Assembly (NCBI GenBank): GCA_021151605.1
Contig: JAGKWZ010000043.1
Coordinates: forward strand, 1-46,566
DNA length: 46,566 bases
Direction of reading: 5' to 3'
Source of the DNA: Verrucomicrobiaceae bacterium
GTDB taxonomy: Bacteria; Verrucomicrobiota; Verrucomicrobiia; Verrucomicrobiales; Verrucomicrobiaceae
The position numbers were made by a program, and so were the translations under genes. A model generated the notes under the pieces. The model made no database searches and had not been told where the DNA came from. It saw nothing but the letters and a program-made list of their open reading frames with translations. Each line of letters starts with the position of its first letter. The stretch's first letter is position 1. Of this stretch, positions 41,301-46,566 are shown piece by piece.

Positions 41301-41945
41301 CTCGTTGTTCACCGCCTTGAAGCGGTAATGGTAGGTCGTGCCGGGTTGCAGGCCGGTGATTTGCGCAAAGGTAGTCTGGTTGCGCGTGCTGATTGGCACG
41401 GTGGGGTTTTGCAGCGTAGCCGTGAAGCCATAGCCTTCGGTCGGTCCATACTCGACCGAAACCACCGCCTCAGAACTGCCGCTGCTCACCAGGCACTGGA
41501 TTTGTACCAGGGTGGTGTAAATCGCACTCGTCGAAGCCATGCCAGCGCTCGGTGGAGTCGCAGGCGCACCCGTGGTGAAGGTCATGTCAGCGCCGTAGCG
41601 GGATGCCATTCCTGCCGGACTCGTCCCCATGCGAAAATGGTAAGTCGTGCTCGGCAGCAGACCCGTCAGCACCACGGATTCCGACACATTGGAGAAACCA
41701 GTGATGTCACTCGGCACCGCCTGAATGGCCTGCCCGTAGCTCGTGGTGGTGCCGTATTGAAAAAAAACCGAGTTGCTCACGCCATCGGGGTTCACCACGC
41801 CATTCAGCGTCGCTGAAAGATCACCGACACTCGTTGCCGCGTTCGTGGTCGCCGTCGGCGACTGGGCCCGCAGAGGCATGGCAAAGCCAACAAAAAGCAG
41901 TGCCCCGAGAGCAACACGGATGAAAGGGAAGGATGGAAAAGTCAC
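38370..41945 (-). CDS. Giant exported protein of ten Fn3-like repeats
   Basis: A 1191-residue exported protein. The start is a GTG (MTFPSFPFIRVALGALLFVGFAMPLRAQ follows, a signal peptide in two halves); an in-frame stop lies a short way upstream and no ATG is available. Residues ~32-1035 are ten ~95-residue fibronectin-III-like beta-sandwiches, each with a YG(T/P/L)TT-type strand, a GLxPGTTYHYR core and an FTT exit. They alternate between two types. The C-terminal ~150 residues (from EAWRQQHFGS) hold NAADDANPAGDGITNLMKYALW, a calcium-loop-like segment often found near the end of verrucomicrobial surface proteins. No catalytic domain is visible, so an adhesive or structural surface role is likely. 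No sorting signal is recognised. Confidence 0.87.
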   Translation of the reverse strand: MTFPSFPFIRVALGALLFVGFAMPLRAQSPTATTNAATSVGDLSATLNGVVNPDGVSNSVFFQYGTTTSYGQAIQAVPSDITGFSNVSESVVLTGLLPSTTYHFRMGTSPAGMASRYGADMTFTTGAPATPPSAGMASTSAIYTTLVQIQCLVSSGSSEAVVSVEYGPTEGYGFTATLQNPTVPISTRNQTTFAQITGLQPGTTYHYRFKAVNNEGTGYSDDTSFTTLEAPIITTGAATSVTDLAAILNGTIDPKGGNFIIYAQYGPTTAYGQIRNGDWNSGTGSRPCTVNPTDLLPGTTYHYRIAASDIFNNTYYGADQTFTTASANTPPEVQANGVTANVQTPTRSELYLTWLKTGSSATTVSYEYGLTTSYGSLAVHPTPRPLNRFEELYVAPVQLTGLTPGTTYHFRGKAVNAQGTVYIDDKTFTTPAGPILTTGAATGITDLAAILGGTVNTNSLLLEMSFEYGTSTSYGSSEWVSLNQQNTSAAPVSVNLSFLQPATTYHYRLKAVNHWQPTEVFYGPDATFTTAAAATQPTVTSVTSSNILTRSAQVSAFVSSGSSETSVKFEYGETNALGLTVNLSAQPLNVPLTRATTLTGLTPGTTYFYRCVAINAEGAAISPIQSVTTVATTPPSVGAISTTVVRTTAVAVQVLNASAGSSPASTTWDYGLTTDYGSTSPGDAVVADATLTATGLLQGLQPGTTYHYRCRITSADGSASSADGTFTTSTGPVPVTAAATSITDLSALLNGSAAAVAGALTCFFEVGTTTAYGQTFTPLPNAISSPSSTPKNALATGLLPSTLYHYRFCVRDLDNNVFNGNDMTFTTAAAATPPVVTANTPISLSAYGATLKANVSAGSSPATLVFEWGTTTAYGSQITHSTPLGTSQYEVITDVLSGLTPSTTYHYRLVATNNEGTSNGPNTTFTTPALPTVTTNAASNVQSALATLQGTFNTGGGIYTAVFDYGETTFYGLTASPSPGGLIVIGPGGILIGGGNPTVNPSSTINVQPQKTYHFRLRLTDSYGNPFTGADATFTTPSAVEAWRQQHFGSTANSGNAADDANPAGDGITNLMKYALWMNPAQPGTQPPAVVTEVSGTRYLGLNFPRNPYAYDVIYEVQAADSPLGPWTTVMSITPGNPPSGAGFVDEQVLYMGGGFGSAITVVSDVVYARDTVPLGATPHRFMRLQVQRQP
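38830..41846 (-). repeat. Ten tandem Fn3-like coding repeats of two alternating types
   Basis: Ten units of ~285-300 bases encode the Fn3-like domains. Type A units begin AATSVTDLAAILNGT-like; type B units carry SGSSxxxVxxEYG. The order from the N-terminus is A B A B A B B A B A, suggesting growth by duplication of an A-B pair. The DNA copies have diverged, so no long exact repeat remains. Confidence 0.75.
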
Positions 41946-42063
41946 TGGAAGCGCGGACGTGACTTACTTTGTTCATTTTGACCGATTTCCGGCAAGAAAA
42001 AACACAGGGAAAAACTCCATGGGAAAGGGTCACCGACCTTGCGATATAGATCGAATCGATGCC

Positions 42064-42429
42064 TCACGGCTCCGCTTCAGTCACCAAATGCACCACGGCG
42101 GCTGGATCTTTGATCCAAAATGCTGCCATGCCCTCTGGCAGCGCCTCCACCTCATCACAGCGCTCGACACCGTTTGCCGCGAGATGGGACGACGCAGCAG
42201 CAAGATCGTGAGTCGCGACCTCGAGCCACACCTCTGCTTTTGCGATCGTTTCCACGCGATCAATCCACAGGTGCTTGCCACCAAAGTCGATCACCACGCT
42301 TGATACATCGCGGCTTTCGACACGAAAACCGAGTGTCTCGGTATAAAACGCCACCGTGGCCTCAAATGCCACCACTGGCACTTTCACAGCAATGTTGGCA
42401 CCAGGTCGGAACAGAGGCGTAGCGCTCAT
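42064..42429 (-). CDS. VOC/glyoxalase superfamily protein
   Basis: A 121-residue cytosolic protein of the vicinal-oxygen-chelate fold (glyoxalase, bleomycin-resistance, dioxygenase superfamily). It opens with NIAVKVPVVAFEATVAFYTE and TLGFRVESRD, then VVIDFGGKHLWIDRVE, and has a second beta-alpha-beta-beta-beta half with EVWLEVATHDLAAASSHLAA and AFWIKDPAAVVHLVT. The metal-ligand His/Glu positions are not all recognisable, so the activity cannot be stated. It starts 2 bases after the stop of the six-hairpin-like gene and is the last gene of that minus-strand cluster. Confidence 0.82.
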   Translation of the reverse strand: MSATPLFRPGANIAVKVPVVAFEATVAFYTETLGFRVESRDVSSVVIDFGGKHLWIDRVETIAKAEVWLEVATHDLAAASSHLAANGVERCDEVEALPEGMAAFWIKDPAAVVHLVTEAEP

Positions 42430-42431
42430 GG

Positions 42432-43700
42432 TCAGTCATGGTTGAACAGCAAAAGCCGCTCCCACGCCGCATCCACCCAGAAGAACTGGGAGTAGTAGAG
42501 CTTTGCGTAGTCGTAGTGAGCGATCACCTTCTCCACCTCGGCGCGGCGTTGTTTTAAAATCGATGCGTCAGGTGCCAGCGTGACGACCCACGCGGCAGCT
42601 GTGGGTTCGCGCACAAAGGCGGTCTCCTTCCCGCGACGCGGAGAGATCTTCATGAAGTTCTTGAGCTGTACATGCGCTAGGTCTTGCGCTTCCTGCTCCG
42701 TCTGCTGTGGCTTCCAGTCCTTATTCATCACACGCCAGTCCATCTCGAAGTAGCTCGTGTCGGCATTGTCGAACTGCTGCGCCATCGGCAGGTTCTTGAA
42801 AGCGAGATCTGCACTGGCTTGCAGACCTTTCGCATACGCGGCGCGGATGGTTTCATCCTTTTCCATCTCCCACAGCGCCCGCACGGCACTGACGCAGGTG
42901 CAGGAGGTCCAGGTGTGATATTTGGCATACTCGAAGACCATGCCATGCTCGCAGACCTCCAGCCGCGTGCGGTTCTCTTTGCCACCTCGCTCTACCAAGG
43001 CTTCGCGGTAAAGCTTGTCCCACTTCGCTTCGCCCGTGACGGCATGCAGCAGCTTGCAGACGAAAAGCATGCGCGGCGCACTGTCGAACGAGAAGCCGCC
43101 GAAACCGCCGCGCTTGCCAAACGGCTGCTCGGCAGGCATCGCCCACTTCATGGCCACGATGGCATCCGCCGTCGTAACGAGATGCTTCGTGATGCGTTGC
43201 TTCTCCTCCTCAGTGGCGAGACCCGACTCCCAGTAGCGCCACAGCCCAAGAAACCACGGCGACGACTGATCATTCGAGCCCATCGGGTAATGCGACTTTC
43301 CATCCGTGGTCACTCCACGTCCGATGAAGCCCTTCACCTCGCTGATGGAGTTTAGCAAAAGCAGTCCTTGCATCAGCTTCCGCGCCTTCTCCGCATCTTC
43401 CGCCGACTTCGTTCGCTTCCAGCGCAAGATCGCCGCGTCCATGTAGAGACCGTTGAACATCGCCCCATTCTCAATCGGTGCCCACCAGCCCAACGCATTG
43501 GGCTTTCCATCGCGCAGTTCCTCTGGCGTTGGTAGCGACACCTTCCCGTCCATGTCCGCGAAGTCGATCATGATCCCATACTTGTCGATGAAGCGACGCC
43601 AGATTTCGGAGTGGGCTTGCTCGGCTGCGGTTTTGACATCCGCAGCATGGAGAAAACATGCTGAGCAAGCTGCGATGAGGATCAGGTAAAGTCGTTTCAT
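42432..43700 (-). CDS. Exported six-hairpin-glycosidase-like protein
   Basis: A 422-residue exported, mostly helical protein. A signal peptide (MKRLYLILIAACSACFLHA) precedes a long series of alpha-helical hairpins: EIWRRFIDKYGIMIDFADMD, GWWAPIENGAMFNGLYMDAA, YPMGSNDQSSPWFLGLWRYW and TWTSCTCVSAVRALWEMEKD. The Gly/Trp-rich turns suggest an (alpha/alpha)6 barrel as in GH88/GH105/GH127-like enzymes, but I cannot assign a family or a catalytic pair with confidence. The frame opens at 43739; the ATG at 43700 starts the signal peptide. It is the third gene of the minus-strand cluster, 22 bases after the GNAT gene and 2 bases before the VOC gene. A sugar-related role is inferred from fold and context only. 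Confidence 0.7.
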   Translation of the reverse strand: MKRLYLILIAACSACFLHAADVKTAAEQAHSEIWRRFIDKYGIMIDFADMDGKVSLPTPEELRDGKPNALGWWAPIENGAMFNGLYMDAAILRWKRTKSAEDAEKARKLMQGLLLLNSISEVKGFIGRGVTTDGKSHYPMGSNDQSSPWFLGLWRYWESGLATEEEKQRITKHLVTTADAIVAMKWAMPAEQPFGKRGGFGGFSFDSAPRMLFVCKLLHAVTGEAKWDKLYREALVERGGKENRTRLEVCEHGMVFEYAKYHTWTSCTCVSAVRALWEMEKDETIRAAYAKGLQASADLAFKNLPMAQQFDNADTSYFEMDWRVMNKDWKPQQTEQEAQDLAHVQLKNFMKISPRRGKETAFVREPTAAAWVVTLAPDASILKQRRAEVEKVIAHYDYAKLYYSQFFWVDAAWERLLLFNHD

Positions 43701-43722
43701 GGAGTGATCGGGGCGACAGGTG

Positions 43723-44772
43723 TCATAGAAGCTTCTCAAATCCAGCGAACTCTCCTTTGCGCATCATCGCCGTGCCTGTCGGGCGATAACCAAGGCGAGG
43801 ATAGAGCGCCATAGCGGCTGGATTTTGCAGAAAGGTATCGAGTCGGATGCTGTGGCATCCTTTGGCACGTGCAACGACCTCCGCCTGAAGCATGAGTTGC
43901 TTCGCGAGGCCACGGCCTTGTTGCGATGGATGAACCATCAGCCGATGCACGGTAGCAGCGGGCTCGCTATCAGCACTCCAGTTCAGATCACGCCACATCG
44001 GGTCATCATTTTGATCCACCGTAATGCAGGCAACGATGACACCTCCGACTCTCAAAACATCCAGCGTGCTCGCTGCGATGTCGGCAGTGAGGTTGTCGGC
44101 GTTTGGATAGATCTCGTCCCACTGCTCAATGCCAGCAGCTCGCATCGCCGCCACGCAATCATTCACCAGGGTCAGCAGGTCCGGGACATCTTGGATCGTT
44201 GCTTTGGAAATGTCTGAATGGATCATGGGCGGCAGATGCTTGGACATTCGCACCACAGGCAGGGTCAATCCATCGCGCATGGGCACTTCGTAGCGTTTCT
44301 CAACAGAATAACCAAAGCGAGCATAAAGCGGCTCGCCAGCCAGCGTGGCGACCATGGTAATGTGGTCGAAGCCAGCGGCTCGGATCGCTTTCTCACATGC
44401 CCGAAGGATCGCACTTCCGACACCTCGCCGAGCCCAGTCTGGATGCACGAAGAAGGCGCGAATCCGTGCGGGTTCGGTTTGTGGGTCGATCAGCTCGCTC
44501 TCTCCCACGCGATCCTGATCGCCACCAAACACGGCCTTTCTCCGACTCCAACCGCCACAGCCGATGATCATGCTGTCACGTTCGATGACGAAGTAGGTCC
44601 CATCACGGATGAGCTGTCGATCCACGCCGAACACAGCGCCCATGGCGGCATCCATTTGTGCCAGGGAGTAGCAGTGCAGCTGCAGCTTTTGCACGGAGAG
44701 GTGGATCAGCCTTTCCAAAGCTGGAGCATCGGCTTCCGTGGCTAGGCGGATGTGATGCTTCTCCGTGTTCAT
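43723..44772 (-). CDS. Double GNAT N-acetyltransferase
   Basis: A 349-residue cytosolic protein with two GNAT acetyltransferase domains. The first (~1-180) has IRAFFVHPDWARRGVGSAIL as the acetyl-CoA loop and YARFGYSVEKRYEVPM at its end; the second (~185-349) has VHRLMVHPSQQGRGLAKQLM and ALYPRLGYRPTGTAMMRKGE. Each RxxGxG/A-type loop looks intact, so both may bind acetyl-CoA. The substrate is unknown. The frame opens at 44988, but the ATG at 44772 (MNTEKHHIRLATEADAPAL) is chosen: it overlaps the TGA of the FAD oxidoreductase as ATGA, a strong sign of translational coupling. The downstream six-hairpin-like gene starts 22 bases after the stop. Confidence 0.9.
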   Translation of the reverse strand: MNTEKHHIRLATEADAPALERLIHLSVQKLQLHCYSLAQMDAAMGAVFGVDRQLIRDGTYFVIERDSMIIGCGGWSRRKAVFGGDQDRVGESELIDPQTEPARIRAFFVHPDWARRGVGSAILRACEKAIRAAGFDHITMVATLAGEPLYARFGYSVEKRYEVPMRDGLTLPVVRMSKHLPPMIHSDISKATIQDVPDLLTLVNDCVAAMRAAGIEQWDEIYPNADNLTADIAASTLDVLRVGGVIVACITVDQNDDPMWRDLNWSADSEPAATVHRLMVHPSQQGRGLAKQLMLQAEVVARAKGCHSIRLDTFLQNPAAMALYPRLGYRPTGTAMMRKGEFAGFEKLL

Positions 44773-46394
44773 GATCCATGAGGAATCGCGAGCACCTGCT
44801 TGTCGGCCAACAAGCGCTCCCGAAGCTTCGCGTAGTCCACGTTTTGCACGGAGGTGCCAGCTTCCAGCGCCATCGCGGCGGCGGTGGCGGCGGATTGGGC
44901 GGCGGCCATGAAGGTGAACTCGATGCGATAGGCACCGTAGGCCACGTAGCTCGATGACGGGCAGGTGGGGCTGAGGAGGTTGGTGCATTCGGCGGCTTTC
45001 GGCACGAGGCAGCGATAGGGGATGCCGCAGGGGATCCAGTCGGGCTCTTTGGAGACATTGAAGACCGCGCCTTCATTCCACACGCGACCGTCCTTCACGA
45101 GGCAGCGGGCGCTGTGAAAGTCCGGCGGCCACCAGATCATGCCGACGCTGTCGTTCACGGGCTCGGGGTTCGCTTGGCGGAGCTGCGCCTCGGTCAAAAC
45201 GAAGTCGCCGACCATGCGGCGGCCGTTGCGGACATAAAAGGCACGCGGCCAGCCGCGGTTGTCGGTGAACTCATCTTGGCACAGACCCCAAGCGGCCCAA
45301 GCCTCGCGTTGCTTCGCAGGCACGGCGTCGTCATGCGCCATGAACCAATAGAGGCCCTGCATGTAATCGCGGCTCTCGTGTAGCATCGTTTCGCGCTCGG
45401 CGTAGCTGGCGATGGGGTAGCGATGGTTCCAGCCGGTGAAGTTCGAGGCCAGCGAGTGCCAGGTGCCGGGGTCGGTCTTGCCATTCGGCACCGCGGCATG
45501 CGGCGGGCTGATGACACCGCCAGCGGCGAGGTAACGACGCTGCATCTCGTAGTGCGCTGGATTGTAGGTGGTGGGTTTTTCGATGGGGAGGCGGTTCTTC
45601 GGGTCCTTCGTGAGACAGAGGCGAAAGCAGTAGCCCTGGACGCTCTCGTCCGCCGCGCCGTGCTCGCCGAGCGGTGCGTCCTGCACGCCAAAGATTAGGC
45701 CGCTCTTCGGATCGCCCGGCGTCACATAAGGGTCGATGGGTTTGTCGTGCTGCTTGTGCGTCGTGTCGGTGCGGATGCCGTTGTTCGTCTCGCCATACTT
45801 CGCATTGCCCTCGCGCCCCACGGCAAAGCTCAGGCCCGCGAACGCGAGCAGATCGCCCTCATAGGTCGCGTCGATAAACACCTGTGCCCGCACCTCGGCC
45901 CCATTGTCAAAATGCAGCGCCGTGATGCGCGTGCCGTCCTTCGTCACGCCTTTCGTTTCCTTCAAACGATGCCCGCGCAGCACGGTGACGCCCGATTCCT
46001 TCACCCACGCCTCCCAAACCGCTTCCGCCACATGCGGCTCGAATCGCCACAGCGACGTGTTCTTGCCCTTCGCCGCCAGCATCGCCTCAAACGCCTCCGA
46101 CCGTCCATACTGCGCACTCACACGTCGATAAAACTCCAGCGCCAACCCGCCGACCGCCGGACTGTTTTGAAACGGTTGGTTGTCGATGTCCGTGCCGCCC
46201 AGTCCCTCCACGCTCATGCCGCCGAGATGCTGCCCCGCCTCCACCAGGACCACCTTCTTCCCCATCTTCGCCCCCTGCACCGCCGCGATCACTCCCGCGC
46301 TCGTGCCGCCGTAGATGCAGAGATCGGTTTCAAGCGGAGCTGCAGAGGCTGACAGCGTGAATGTGGCGAGGAGAACGAGGTGGAGAGACTTCAT
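44769..46394 (-). CDS. Exported FAD-dependent oxidoreductase
   Basis: A 541-residue FAD_oxidored-family flavoprotein and a paralogue of the protein at 23363-25378. After a signal peptide (MKSLHLVLLATFTLSASA) come TDLCIYGGTSAGVIAAVQGA, VVLVEAGQHLGGMSVEGLGG and the shared VFIDATYEGDLLAFAGLSF, REGNAKYGETNNG and NRLPIEKPTTYNPAHYEM. It lacks the C-terminal repeats of its paralogue. It would use FAD outside the cytoplasm on an unknown substrate. The frame opens at 46451; the ATG at 46394 begins the signal peptide. It heads the minus-strand cluster FAD, double GNAT, six-hairpin-like, VOC (46394 to 42064), and its stop overlaps the GNAT start. Confidence 0.93.
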   Translation of the reverse strand: MKSLHLVLLATFTLSASAAPLETDLCIYGGTSAGVIAAVQGAKMGKKVVLVEAGQHLGGMSVEGLGGTDIDNQPFQNSPAVGGLALEFYRRVSAQYGRSEAFEAMLAAKGKNTSLWRFEPHVAEAVWEAWVKESGVTVLRGHRLKETKGVTKDGTRITALHFDNGAEVRAQVFIDATYEGDLLAFAGLSFAVGREGNAKYGETNNGIRTDTTHKQHDKPIDPYVTPGDPKSGLIFGVQDAPLGEHGAADESVQGYCFRLCLTKDPKNRLPIEKPTTYNPAHYEMQRRYLAAGGVISPPHAAVPNGKTDPGTWHSLASNFTGWNHRYPIASYAERETMLHESRDYMQGLYWFMAHDDAVPAKQREAWAAWGLCQDEFTDNRGWPRAFYVRNGRRMVGDFVLTEAQLRQANPEPVNDSVGMIWWPPDFHSARCLVKDGRVWNEGAVFNVSKEPDWIPCGIPYRCLVPKAAECTNLLSPTCPSSSYVAYGAYRIEFTFMAAAQSAATAAAMALEAGTSVQNVDYAKLRERLLADKQVLAIPHGS

Positions 46395-46481
46395 GCGTGT
46401 TCTTGGATAGGTGCCCAAAAGTCCGATTTGGACAACGAACTTGCTGCGCATGCCTCGCGAGCCATCAGCCGCGCCAGCAGA

Positions 46482-46558
46482 GTCGCCATCTCGCTCCGTC
46501 GAACCGACCGAAGGGAGATAGCCAGCCGTAGGCTGCTCGTAGGGTGGAGCGAAGCGAC
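46482..46558. repeat. Imperfect inverted repeat at the window edge
   Basis: The left arm 46482-46497 (gtcgccatctcgctcc) and the right arm 46546-46558 (ggagcgaagcgac) are imperfect complements, with a small agcc/ggct hairpin between them. No gene is supported in 46395-46566. It could be a REP-like intergenic element or the edge of a structured region; the window ends too soon to tell. Confidence 0.3.
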
Positions 46559-46566
46559 AGCAAATG

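Noticed and set aside
1..46566. tRNA or rRNA genes, CRISPR arrays, insertion sequences and phage genes
   Set aside because: Looked for characteristic sequences and found none that could be supported by eye; a covariance-model search would be needed to exclude small RNAs.

Overview
The window looks like chromosomal DNA of a Verrucomicrobiota-type (PVC superphylum) heterotroph. This is inferred from gene content, not from a marker tree: planctomycete/verrucomicrobial cytochrome families (DUF1592-type and PSCyt1/DUF1549/DUF1553), many secreted hydrolases, signal-peptide FAD oxidoreductases, a sulfatase, autotransporter-associated beta-strand repeats, an ECF sigma/Ser-Thr kinase pair and high-GC coding sequence. 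No rRNA, tRNA, CRISPR, phage or transposase gene is visible. Few starts carry a Shine-Dalgarno sequence.

Left part (1-12 kb): ribosomal protein S20 with its terminator; an aldo/keto reductase followed by an AraC regulator; a 1228-residue secreted LamG/CxxCH protein; a DUF1592-family cytochrome-like protein; an enlarged adenylate-kinase-like protein; a Uma2-family protein coupled to tgt. The tRNA-guanine transglycosylase carries a C-terminal extension that looks like the front half of an MnmC-type methyltransferase.

Middle (12-26 kb): an ECF sigma factor coupled to a membrane Ser/Thr kinase; a PSCyt1/DUF1553 protein with a palindromic repeat inserted in frame in its gene; a minus-strand YlbF-like protein with a Gly/Cys tail overlapping a MacB/LolD-type ABC ATPase; an FGE-like lipoprotein; an EF-hand/SGNH-like secreted protein; and a minus-strand cluster of a divergent PanB-like protein, an FAD oxidoreductase and a sulfatase.

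Right part (26-46.5 kb): a pectate lyase whose frame breaks just before a long beta-strand-repeat region; a DapA-family aldolase divergent from a PAS/AraC regulator; a polytopic patatin-like protein divergent from an ExbB/ExbD pair; a secreted alpha/beta hydrolase; a 1191-residue protein of ten alternating Fn3-like repeats; and a minus-strand cluster of FAD oxidoreductase, double GNAT, six-hairpin-like protein and VOC protein.

Taken together, much of the region suits a polysaccharide-degrading lifestyle: pectate lyase, sulfatase, esterase, secreted oxidoreductases and adhesive repeat proteins at the cell surface, with energised outer-membrane functions (ExbB/ExbD) and local regulators. The most unusual items are the Tgt fusion, the coding palindrome, the broken pectate-lyase gene, the patatin with a membrane insert and the non-canonical PanB homologue.
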